From NCBI GenBank assembly GCA_041689775.1, contig JBDNFP010000052.1, forward strand, positions 1 through 5,838: a stretch of 5,838 nt of DNA, in the 5' to 3' direction. The DNA is from JBDNFP01 sp041689775. GTDB taxonomy: Bacteria > Bacteroidota > Bacteroidia > Cytophagales > Spirosomataceae. Below, piece by piece: positions 1 to 5,684 of the stretch. Made by a program: the position numbers and the translations under genes. The notes beneath the pieces are model-generated. The model was not told where the DNA came from. It ran no database searches and was given only the letters and a program-made list of their open reading frames with translations. How positions within the stretch are numbered: position 1 is the stretch's first letter; every line of letters starts with the position of its first letter.

Positions 1-2
1 GA

Positions 3-122
3 GGGGGGCTCAGGCCGGAGGACTACCGAGACGATCAAACGCTCGCATACGCTGTCAACAGATGCTTGGCCAACGTCGGCCGATGTCTGAATATTAATTT
101 TAGCCCATTTAATGCAAAGTAA
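3..122 (+). CDS. possible 3' end of an unidentified gene (partial)
   Basis: The frame starting at base 3 is open from the window edge to a TAA at 120-122 and would encode the last 39 residues of a protein, reading roughly GGLRPEDYRDDQTLAYAVNR and ending SPFNAK. I do not recognise the family. It is the longest of the three rightward frames here; the other two stop at about 90 and 108. Codons in the first 28 or so positions mostly end in G or C, which fits coding sequence, while the last ten are AT-rich. It would converge on the leftward gene ending at 156, leaving a 33-bp gap. Because all three frames stay open for about 30 codons in this GC-richer stretch, the call is tentative. Leftward frames offer no ATG-started ORF reaching the edge. 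Confidence 0.35.
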   Translation, partial: GGLRPEDYRDDQTLAYAVNRCLANVGRCLNINFSPFNAK

Positions 123-137
123 TTTGTCTCTAGTACT

Positions 138-149
138 TATCCCGGGATA
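138..149. repeat. 12-bp perfect palindrome in the convergent gap
   Basis: TATCCCGGGATA is its own reverse complement. It lies between the stop of the possible rightward gene (122) and the stop of the leftward secreted protein (156). As RNA it could form only a 4-bp stem with a 4-base loop, and no U-run follows on either side, so it is a poor intrinsic terminator. It could be a protein-binding site or chance. Confidence 0.3.
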
Positions 150-155
150 GAAGGC

Positions 156-779
156 TCAGTAGGTTTGAAGCACGCGAACCCGATTATGCTTGTTAATCTT
201 GATAGAGGAGAAACTTACTTTGTAACATACCAGACCGGTAGCAATGAGGCCTCCACCCACGATGAGCGACCGACGGTCGGTGGTATAGCGTTGTCCATCA
301 ATTCCTTTATTGAAAAAATCAGCCCCGATGTATACTAGTCCGGCTAATGGTAGCACGAAGCTACCCTCCGTGACCCAAGGTATTCTAAGCTGGGTTTTAA
401 CGGATTTGAGGTCCCCTATTTGTATGTCAGGGTATTCCATCCGTTGCGCCAGGTTGTTGATTAATACGTAGTTGAAGCTGCTGTCAGAAACGCTGTAAAT
501 CTCTTCGTTAAAACGAGCGGATTTACTTTTTAACCGGAATCGGATTAAATCTCCGGGGAAATAACGGTATCGGTGAAAACCGCCTAATAAGGGTGTGGTA
601 TCCAAAATCAGGTAATTTTGGATAGCCCTAGTAAAAATTCTTTTGTTGCCGTTTTTTTTTAGAAATAATTCTTCACTTGACAAGGCTTTCGCCGGATCGT
701 ATTGGTCTTGAGCCCAGGTAAGCGTAGGGATACCTACCAACAATAATAGTAATAGTAGTAATTGCGAAGTAATTTTCAT
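156..779 (-). CDS. secreted hypothetical protein, Bacteroidota type
   Basis: A 207-aa protein of unknown function. Residues 1-23 form a clear Sec signal peptide: a Lys near the start, an eight-leucine core at 7-14, and a probable signal peptidase I cut in TWA|Q after residue 23. The mature part has a polar, beta-rich region with YFPGDLIRFRLKSK (73-86) and EIYSVSDSSFNYV (93-105), then two hydrophobic, glycine-containing stretches at about 138-153 and 171-185, and a basic C-terminus (KINKHNRVRVL). This order (signal peptide, GD-I-F-K/R-beta motif, two hydrophobic stretches, short basic tail) resembles small exported proteins I associate with Bacteroidota, which have no assigned function. There is no Cys after the signal, so it is not a lipoprotein. 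It lies 84 bp downstream of the DUF502 gene on the same strand and may be co-transcribed. A run of nine A's (coding strand) sits at codons 40-43. Envelope or periplasmic location is inferred. Confidence 0.8.
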   Translation of the reverse strand: MKITSQLLLLLLLLVGIPTLTWAQDQYDPAKALSSEELFLKKNGNKRIFTRAIQNYLILDTTPLLGGFHRYRYFPGDLIRFRLKSKSARFNEEIYSVSDSSFNYVLINNLAQRMEYPDIQIGDLKSVKTQLRIPWVTEGSFVLPLAGLVYIGADFFNKGIDGQRYTTDRRSLIVGGGLIATGLVCYKVSFSSIKINKHNRVRVLQTY

Positions 780-809
780 GGTACCAAGTGGCTATATCTG
801 TATTTTGAT

Positions 810-863
810 TTCCGTACCATTATTACAAGTTATAGATCCATTACGGCGGCTATTTGTACGGAA
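810..863. repeat. 8-bp inverted repeat between DUF502 and secreted protein genes
   Basis: TTCCGTAC at 810-817 and GTACGGAA at 856-863 are perfect reverse complements separated by 38 bp. The right arm abuts the stop codon of the DUF502 gene. The repeat fills most of the 84-bp spacer, so on the leftward transcript it could form a long-range stem, or mark two half-sites. No U-run follows, so it is not a standard terminator. No convincing promoter for the secreted protein was seen in this spacer. Confidence 0.35.
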
Positions 864-1487
864 TTAGTTTTCGAAGGCTTGCTCCTCCATTTGGGCCTTA
901 ACCGAAACTCCCCCCGAGATGATCATTTTCATGATATCCGCACTAGTGGCGTTCAGTAGGGTCACATTCGCAATTGGAACGATAAAAAGCTCCCCAGAAA
1001 AGGCGTACGAGTGGGGCATATATACCGCAATGTAGTCCTTTATATATAAATGACTGAGGTCAGTCTGGGTGATAAAACCTAGTTTTTTTATATCAGAATC
1101 GCGGTTAATAGTAACCATGACGGGCTGATTGAACTTCTTTTTATCTCCGACAAAAGCGGTAATCAGGTCTTTTATAGAGTAATAAATAATACTCACTAAC
1201 GGTATTTTGCGCAGTATGCTTTCGCTGAACTTAAAGAACGACTGAGGGATAACCGTTGACACAAAAAAACCCAAAAAGATTATCCCAGAAAGAATAATCA
1301 CGATACCCAACCCCGGAAGATAAACCGATTTGTTCTGAGAGATGGGGATGGAGATTGGCAAAATGTTATCCATCGATTCAATTCCCGTCCAAATGATAAG
1401 GATGGTGAAATAAAGAGGGGCTACCAAAATTAAACCCCGGACAAAATAGTTTAGAATACGTTTCAAAAATTTGTTATTAATCTCCAT
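864..1487 (-). CDS. DUF502 family inner membrane protein
   Basis: A 207-aa integral membrane protein of the DUF502 family (PF04367). Two transmembrane helices are visible at about 15-37 and 58-80, the second opening with the family's PGLG turn (58-61). The conserved IP-V-IYYSIKD segment (95-107) follows, and then the C-terminal soluble domain with YMPHSYAFSGELFIVP (156-171), and SGG at 191-193; these are hallmarks of the family. Length is typical. Function is not established; the family occurs widely in bacteria and, as related proteins, in plants. The ATG at 1487 gives a normal short basic cytoplasmic N-terminus (NNKFLKR) before TM1. No Shine-Dalgarno sequence precedes it, as is common in Bacteroidota. 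It is the first gene of a probable two-gene leftward unit and is divergent from the Ldh_2 gene across 453 bp. Confidence 0.9.
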   Translation of the reverse strand: MEINNKFLKRILNYFVRGLILVAPLYFTILIIWTGIESMDNILPISIPISQNKSVYLPGLGIVIILSGIIFLGFFVSTVIPQSFFKFSESILRKIPLVSIIYYSIKDLITAFVGDKKKFNQPVMVTINRDSDIKKLGFITQTDLSHLYIKDYIAVYMPHSYAFSGELFIVPIANVTLLNATSADIMKMIISGGVSVKAQMEEQAFEN

Positions 1488-1652
1488 AGGAGCAAGAATA
1501 AATAAGCATTAGGTATATTGGTAACAGTAATGACTTCTGCTCGTGAGCTTGGTGGGGGTATTATCGCGAAATGAATAACAATTATGATACCATAGTTTGG
1601 GTCCTTGGGTTCGAATAGCCATTGTCAAACCCCAGATTGCCAAAATTTTGTA

Positions 1653-1667
1653 ATTCAATTCAATTCA
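1653..1667. repeat. triple tandem ATTCA repeat
   Basis: Three consecutive copies of ATTCA lie at 1653-1657, 1658-1662 and 1663-1667, next to the palindrome CAAAATTTTG (1641-1650). A short tandem repeat upstream of a gene can vary in copy number, but three copies of a 5-mer in AT-rich DNA may be chance. Confidence 0.4.
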
Positions 1668-1758
1668 AATTGACGGTTCCAAAACGAAAACCTTCGCTTT
1701 TTTGTAAAGATTAACTACGTTTTTTGTAGGTAGGTTCCTTCAAAACGATTAATACGAA

Positions 1759-1795
1759 GCTATTTATTAGAAATTTTTAAATAGCCTGAATCAGG
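1759..1795. repeat. two adjoining inverted repeats upstream of Ldh_2 gene
   Basis: GCTATTTA (1759-1766) and TAAATAGC (1778-1785) are perfect complements separated by 11 bp. Directly joined to the right arm is a second perfect dyad, CCTGA-A-TCAGG (1785-1795). They lie about 70-100 bp upstream of the candidate promoter of the Ldh_2 gene, where an upstream regulator site would be expected. No U-run of terminator type follows. The role is unknown. Confidence 0.45.
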
Positions 1796-1856
1796 TTCTT
1801 TTCAAGCCCTCGTCCGGCTTTGTTGGGCGGCTTATTTTGTAACAAGGTTGCTGATG

Positions 1857-1888
1857 CTGATATTTGCAGGACTTAATGTAAATATCAG
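1857..1888. promoter_or_regulatory. operator-like inverted repeat over the Ldh_2 promoter
   Basis: CTGATATTT (1857-1865) and AAATATCAG (1880-1888) are perfect 9-bp reverse complements with a 14-bp spacer, so equivalent points in the two arms are about 23 bp apart, close to two helical turns. That spacing suits a dimeric DNA-binding protein. The dyad covers both the TTTG element and most of the -7 element of the candidate promoter, so a bound protein would be expected to block transcription. Binding is inferred; no regulator gene is present in this window. Confidence 0.5.
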
Positions 1889-1892
1889 TTTG
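1863..1892 (+). promoter_or_regulatory. candidate Bacteroidota-type promoter for Ldh_2 gene
   Basis: TTTG (1863-1866) is followed after 18 bp by TCAGTTTG (1885-1892), a 7-of-8 match to the Bacteroidota -7 consensus TAnnTTTG, with spacing inside the usual range. Transcription would start near 1899, giving a 5' leader of about 40 bases before the ATG at 1941. The one mismatch falls on the conserved A of the -7 element, so the promoter might be weak or need activation. Confidence 0.45.
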
Positions 1893-1940
1893 ACCCGTTT
1901 ACGTTGAGTCAATACTACGTCTCATTTATTAATTGTCTTC

Positions 1941-3017
1941 ATGTACCATTTCGATTACCTCCAAAAATTTGTCGAACAAGTTTTTATTAAAATTGGCTGC
2001 CCACCGCCCGACGCCATGTTGGCATCAGAGGTTTTGATCAGTGCTGATCTCCGAGGTATTGATTCTCACGGTATTGCGCGGCTGACTGGATATATAAGGC
2101 TATATGATAACGGTAGGTTGAACTCAACCCCTGAGATCAAAATTGTGCACGAAACGCCAAGTACCGCTACGGTAGATGGCGACCGGGGCCTTGGCTTGGT
2201 AGTAGCACCCAAAGCCATGCGGATCGCGATGAAAAAAGCTGAAAATGTTGGCTCGGGGTGGGTTTCTGTACGGAATTCCAATCATTTTGGGATAGCTGGT
2301 TACCACGCGATGATGGCTCTTGAAAAAGATATGATTGGCTGGACCATGACCAATGCGGCACCGTTAGTAACCCCAACTTTTTCGCTCGAAAAACTACTGG
2401 GTACTAACCCCATAGCAGTGGCAGTTCCGGCAGGAGTAGAACCCCCTTTTGTCGCCGACTTTGCTTCTACGGCGGTGGCGTATGGCAAGTTTGAAATACT
2501 ACAGCGTAAAGGTTTGCCCGCACCAATTGGCTGGGCGCAGGATGCCGAAGGACAACCTACCGACGACTCGAATGCTGTCAAAAATGGGGGAGGACTCCTG
2601 CCTCTAGGTTCTGATCGCGAGCATGGCAGTCATAAAGGATACGGCTTGGGTGCCATTGTGGATATTTTCTCTGGAGTACTTTCTGGGGCTAATTATGGCC
2701 CATGGGTACCGCCTTTCGCCACCGCCGCATTTATGGCTGCTCAGGCCGGAGTCGGCTTGGGTACCGGGCACTTTTTAGGGGCTATGCGTGTTGACGGTTT
2801 CCGGCCCGCAGACGAGTTTAAAGACAATATGGACAAATGGATCGGGGCTTTTCGAAATGCAAAAGCGGTGGAAGGAAAGCAGGTGATAATACCCGGTGAT
2901 CCTGAGCGAGAAACCGAAGCCATACGAAGGAAGGAAGGTATTCCAGTACTTGGTTCAGTGGTTGAATCACTACATGAACTAGCCGTTCGCTTTTCTATTC
3001 CTTTCGAGAGAAAGTAG
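1941..3017 (+). CDS. Ldh_2 family malate/L-lactate dehydrogenase-type oxidoreductase
   Basis: A 358-aa, cytoplasmic NAD(P)H-dependent 2-ketoacid oxidoreductase of the Ldh_2 family (PF02615), which includes YlbC-type malate/lactate dehydrogenases, YiaK (2,3-diketo-L-gulonate reductase) and AllD (ureidoglycolate dehydrogenase). Family motifs appear in order: SADLRGIDSHGIARL (34-48) with the expected catalytic His43 and Arg47; NSNHFG (112-117); GTNPIAVAVPA (154-164); DFASTAVAYGK (173-183); GSDREHGSHKGYGL (223-236); and the C-terminal RETEAIRRKEGIPV (323-336). Length is typical and no key motif is missing. The ATG at 1941 gives the normal N-terminal distance to the SHG motif. The exact substrate cannot be read from sequence; sugar-acid reduction is as plausible as malate or lactate oxidation. 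It has its own candidate promoter and operator-like dyad, so it may respond to a small molecule. It is 79 bp upstream of mltG, with no obvious functional link. Confidence 0.93.
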   Translation: MYHFDYLQKFVEQVFIKIGCPPPDAMLASEVLISADLRGIDSHGIARLTGYIRLYDNGRLNSTPEIKIVHETPSTATVDGDRGLGLVVAPKAMRIAMKKAENVGSGWVSVRNSNHFGIAGYHAMMALEKDMIGWTMTNAAPLVTPTFSLEKLLGTNPIAVAVPAGVEPPFVADFASTAVAYGKFEILQRKGLPAPIGWAQDAEGQPTDDSNAVKNGGGLLPLGSDREHGSHKGYGLGAIVDIFSGVLSGANYGPWVPPFATAAFMAAQAGVGLGTGHFLGAMRVDGFRPADEFKDNMDKWIGAFRNAKAVEGKQVIIPGDPERETEAIRRKEGIPVLGSVVESLHELAVRFSIPFERK

Positions 3018-3096
3018 TGGATTAACCCATTAATATTCATAGAGACCTAAGTAAGGTGTTTTTTTATTTGCTTGATTTTTCAACTTTTCGATCTAC

Positions 3097-4137
3097 ATGA
3101 TATCTCGTAATTTCAAGGTTGGTGCTTTTATTACCCTAGCGGTAATTACCACTTCATTTACCTTCTATTTTTGGCAAATCTTCAAAACTCCCAACTTGCT
3201 ACTGGAAAAGGAGGAAAGTTTTGCTTTGTACATTACTGATGGGGCTTCTTATCAGACTGTCCTTGATACTTTAAAAAAGCATAAAATCGTCAACGACCAG
3301 GTATCCTTTCAGTTCCTTGCTAAGCTATTAAAGTACCCCGATCGGGTAAAAAGTGGCCGTTATGTTATAAAGCCTAACTCAACGAACTATACCGTTATTA
3401 CTAAACTCCGGGAAGGAAATCAGGATGCCGTTCGGCTTACCTTTAATAATATACGATTGAAGGAAGAACTCGTTCAACGAATCGGTAGCAAGTTTGAGTT
3501 TGGGGAAGCCAAGTTTAGAGACGCTCTCAATAATCCGGAAGTATGCCAGAAGTACGGACTCGATACAGTAACCATCGTGAGTATGTTTTTGCCGAATACC
3601 TACGATATTTTTTGGGATGTAAACACGGAGCGCTTCCTGGATCGGATGCACAGTGAATACAAGAAGTTTTGGAATGATGAACGCTTAGCCAAAGCGAAGG
3701 TTATTGATATGACTCCCGTGGAAGTATCTATTCTTGCCTCCATTGTGGAGGAGGAGCAGGGTCGGAAGAAAGACGAACGCCCTCGGGTAGCGGGTATGTA
3801 TATCAATCGGCTACGAACCAACATGCCCTTGCAAGCTGACCCAACCATCAAATTTGCATTGAAGGACTTTGGAATTAAACGTATTCTTACCGCCCAGCTT
3901 CGGGTTCCTTCGCCTTACAACACCTATTTGAACACCGGATTACCTCCCGGACCCATTCGGGTAGCCGACCTTGTTTCTTTAAATGCGGTTCTTGACTACG
4001 AAAAACATACTTACACCTACATGTGCGCTAAAGCGGATCTGTCGGGGTACCACGCCTTTGCGGATAACTATACTGATCATCTCGCAAATGCCCGGATGTA
4101 TCAGGCGGAGTTGAATCGTCGGCAAATTATGAAATAG
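3097..4137 (+). CDS. mltG: endolytic murein transglycosylase MltG
   Basis: A 346-aa MltG/YceG-like protein (PF02618), which cleaves nascent peptidoglycan strands inside the glycan chain and so sets strand length. It is anchored in the inner membrane by one N-terminal helix (about 8-28) and acts in the periplasm. Residues of about 40-105 form the LysM-like region (ITDGASYQTVLDTLKKHKIV; SGRYVIKP). The catalytic domain shows FLPNTYD (164-170), ASIVEEEQ (214-221) with Glu218 as the expected catalytic acid, ERPRVAGMYINRL (227-239), MPLQADPTIKFAL (243-255), SPYNTY (272-277), GLPPGPI (281-287) and the Bacteroidota-style end CAKADLSGYHAFA (310-322) plus NARMYQAELNRR (331-342). Length is normal for the phylum. 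No clear promoter was found in the preceding 79 bp, which carry a T7 run (3059-3065). It likely heads an envelope unit with ybgC and yihY. Confidence 0.96.
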   Translation: MISRNFKVGAFITLAVITTSFTFYFWQIFKTPNLLLEKEESFALYITDGASYQTVLDTLKKHKIVNDQVSFQFLAKLLKYPDRVKSGRYVIKPNSTNYTVITKLREGNQDAVRLTFNNIRLKEELVQRIGSKFEFGEAKFRDALNNPEVCQKYGLDTVTIVSMFLPNTYDIFWDVNTERFLDRMHSEYKKFWNDERLAKAKVIDMTPVEVSILASIVEEEQGRKKDERPRVAGMYINRLRTNMPLQADPTIKFALKDFGIKRILTAQLRVPSPYNTYLNTGLPPGPIRVADLVSLNAVLDYEKHTYTYMCAKADLSGYHAFADNYTDHLANARMYQAELNRRQIMK

Positions 4138-4141
4138 GTGC

Positions 4142-4164
4142 GTAGCTGGCGTTGGGGCGGCTAC
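4142..4164 (+). repeat. short hairpin between mltG and the thioesterase gene
   Basis: GTAGCTG (4142-4148) can pair with CGGCTAC (4158-4164) through six Watson-Crick pairs and one G-U, closing a 9-base loop. It begins 4 bp after the mltG stop. The bases after it are mixed (CTTGATTTATTT), so it is at best a weak terminator. It could instead be an mRNA processing or stability element between co-transcribed genes. Confidence 0.35.
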
Positions 4165-4190
4165 CTTGATTTATTTAAAACACAAGCAAA

Positions 4191-4604
4191 ATGTTTAGCT
4201 TTGAAGTAGAGGGGATTCGAGTATGCTATGCTGATACAGATCAAATGGGCTACGTATACTATGGTAACTATGCCCGTTATTTTGAGATAGGTCGGGTAGA
4301 GGCTCTTCGTAGTCTGGATTTTCATTACAAAGTGATGGAAGACGAAGGCATTATGATGCCGGTTTATGAAAATAAGTCGCGATATATCAAACCCGCCCGA
4401 TACGATGATTTACTAACCGTTCATGTGCGAATTCCTGCGCTTCCCTCGGCTAGGGTAGTCTTTCAGTACGAGATCAGGAATCAGGATGGAATACTTTTGA
4501 ATACTGGCGAGACCACGCTGGTATTCCAACGGCGAGATACCGGGCGGTTGTGCGCTGCGCCAGCGGGTCTTTTGGCTAAACTCCGCCCGTACTACCAGGA
4601 ATAA
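4191..4604 (+). CDS. YbgC/4HBT-type acyl-CoA thioesterase
   Basis: A 137-aa hotdog-fold thioesterase of the 4-hydroxybenzoyl-CoA thioesterase/YbgC group, expected to hydrolyse acyl-CoA or acyl-carrier thioesters in the cytoplasm. The diagnostic N-terminal motif YADTDQMGYVYYGNYARYFEI (13-33 region) carries Asp17, the expected catalytic residue, at the same place as in the well-studied 4HBT enzyme, followed by the long hotdog helix (IGRVEALRSL). RYIKPARYDDLLTVHVRI (64-81) is the usual core-strand region, and GETTLVFQRRDTGRLCAAP (106-124) the last strands. Length is typical. In proteobacteria YbgC sits with the tol-pal genes; no tol-pal gene is seen here. It lies 53 bp after mltG and 11 bp before the YihY gene, so it is probably in the same transcript. 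The acyl substrate cannot be told from sequence. Confidence 0.92.
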   Translation: MFSFEVEGIRVCYADTDQMGYVYYGNYARYFEIGRVEALRSLDFHYKVMEDEGIMMPVYENKSRYIKPARYDDLLTVHVRIPALPSARVVFQYEIRNQDGILLNTGETTLVFQRRDTGRLCAAPAGLLAKLRPYYQE

Positions 4605-4615
4605 CCACTCAGTGT

Positions 4616-5548
4616 ATGCTAGAAAAACTCCTCGAAAATCGGTATCTCCAAAGCCTCACTATCTGGCTGAAAAGTACAACCTTATTTCGGGGCTCAGTTT
4701 CACTTTATGATATCGTCGTAAATCTTATTGATAAGATTCTGATTTACGACATTGACCAACGAGCAACTTCTGTTGCGTTTAGTTTTACCCTCTCAGCTTT
4801 TCCAGCCCTGATTACCCTTTTTACCCTTATTCCCTATATTCCGGTAGTGAATTTACAGGCTCAAATCATGGAATTTCTCAGGGAAATTATGCCTGGTGGC
4901 ATTTACGATGAAGCTCAGTCGACCATCCTTGAAATAATTAGTCGCCCCCGGAGTGATATACTCTCGGTGGGTTTTATATTAACTATTGTGACCTCTACCA
5001 ATGGTATGGTTTCTCTCATGCGCTCATTCGATATTTTATATATGGAGGTAGAAAACCGGGGGTTTTTCAAAACGCGGGCGATCGCTTTTATGCTAACGAT
5101 CCTTCTGGCGGTCGTGTTGTTTGTAACAATAGTACTGCTTGTAATTGGGGACCGGGTTATGGAAGTAATTAACGATTGGAATATTATCCGTCAGGCCTGG
5201 ATTATCATTTTGGTCAACTTTACCCGGTATGGTATCACCTTTGCCTCTCTCATAGTAGGGGTTTCACTTATTTACCGTTTTGCGCCAAACAAAATTGTTC
5301 GACTGTCTTTTATAAATATAGGTGCAGTCGTTGCTTCAGCTCTTATTGTTTTGTCAACGTTTGGATTTTCTTATTATATTTCACATTTCGGCGCCTACAA
5401 CAAGCTGTATGGATCTATCGGGTCGATGATCGCTCTAATGGTCTGGATATACCTAATTTCTTTACTTTTGATTTTCGGCTTTGAAATAAATGCAAGTATT
5501 GTCATGACTAAGCTGAGCACAGGAAATAATAATAATGAAAAAAAATAA
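4616..5548 (+). CDS. YihY/UPF0761 (BrkB-like) inner membrane protein
   Basis: A 310-aa polytopic membrane protein of the YihY/BrkB family (PF03631, UPF0761). About six transmembrane helices can be placed near 52-74, 116-136, 156-178, 194-220, 232-254 and 266-290. Family marks are ATSVAFSFTLSAFP (50-63) in the first helix, the SLMRSFD segment (133-139), and the strongly conserved final block YNKLYGSIGSMIALMVW (261-277) running to GFEINAS (288-294). The family was once mislabelled ribonuclease BN; no nuclease motif is present, and its molecular function is unsettled. The N-terminal 45 residues are cytoplasmic and amphipathic, and the C-terminus ends in a low-complexity GNNNNEKK tail from AAT and AAA repeats. 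It starts 11 bp after the thioesterase stop, so is probably translated from the same mRNA. Its stop codon overlaps the downstream hairpin. Confidence 0.92.
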   Translation: MLEKLLENRYLQSLTIWLKSTTLFRGSVSLYDIVVNLIDKILIYDIDQRATSVAFSFTLSAFPALITLFTLIPYIPVVNLQAQIMEFLREIMPGGIYDEAQSTILEIISRPRSDILSVGFILTIVTSTNGMVSLMRSFDILYMEVENRGFFKTRAIAFMLTILLAVVLFVTIVLLVIGDRVMEVINDWNIIRQAWIIILVNFTRYGITFASLIVGVSLIYRFAPNKIVRLSFINIGAVVASALIVLSTFGFSYYISHFGAYNKLYGSIGSMIALMVWIYLISLLLIFGFEINASIVMTKLSTGNNNNEKK

Positions 5549-5576
5549 ATGCCGGACTTTAAGAAAATCCGGCATT
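5548..5576. terminator. intrinsic terminator between convergent genes
   Basis: AATGCCGGA (5548-5556) and TCCGGCATT (5568-5576) form a perfect 9-bp stem with an 11-base loop. The stem's first base is the last base of the yihY stop codon. Read leftward, it is followed by TA and eight T's (complement of A-run 5538-5545), a classic intrinsic terminator for the gene entering from the right. Read rightward, the following bases (ATATGCATTA) lack a U-run, so termination of the yihY transcript would be weaker. Confidence 0.8.
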
Positions 5577-5684
5577 ATATGCATTACCCTAACCCATAAA
5601 CTGATGTTCTCTATTCTCCAAAATACCAAACATCAATTTGCGTAGTATCAAACGAATACCGTGCCAGTTTTTTCTTGTAGGGCA

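Larger units (their letters stand above)
1488..1940. other. 453-bp divergent intergenic region, AT-rich, dyad-rich
   Basis: I find no supportable gene here on either strand. The region separates the DUF502 start from the Ldh_2 start and must hold the promoters for both. Contents I can point to: a 10-bp palindrome CAAAATTTTG (1641-1650); a triple ATTCA repeat (1653-1667); degenerate repeats GGTTCC-AAAACGA (1675-1687 and 1733-1748); a dyad GCTATTTA-N11-TAAATAGC (1759-1785) followed directly by CCTGA-A-TCAGG (1785-1795); and the operator-like dyad at 1857-1888. Many short A- and T-runs between 1640 and 1780 could bend the DNA. No convincing leftward promoter for the DUF502 gene could be picked out. 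Confidence 0.6.

Noticed and set aside
762..959. 65-aa rightward ORF across the gap between the two leftward genes
   Set aside because: It overlaps the well-supported DUF502 and secreted-protein genes on the other strand, has no recognisable motif, and its composition does not look like a conserved protein.
1608..1616. GGTTCGAAT resembling a tRNA T-loop
   Set aside because: The flanks do not pair as a T-stem, and no acceptor, D or anticodon arms can be placed around it.
1681..1703. Terminator-like AAAACGAA-AACC-TTCG followed by T6
   Set aside because: The stem is only four strong-context pairs plus A-U pairs broken by a bulged C, and no rightward gene ends upstream of it.
2300..2581. Leftward ORFs inside the Ldh_2 gene (also 2066-2281, 2124-2306, 2167-2376, 2741-3040)
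   Set aside because: They are antisense shadows of a gene whose family motifs are complete on the plus strand.
5176..5484. 102-aa ORF in another frame inside the YihY gene
   Set aside because: It is a shadow of a gene with conserved membrane segments in the true frame.
4616..5548. Annotation as ribonuclease BN
   Set aside because: This is a historical mislabel of the YihY family. The protein is polytopic and lacks any nuclease motif.
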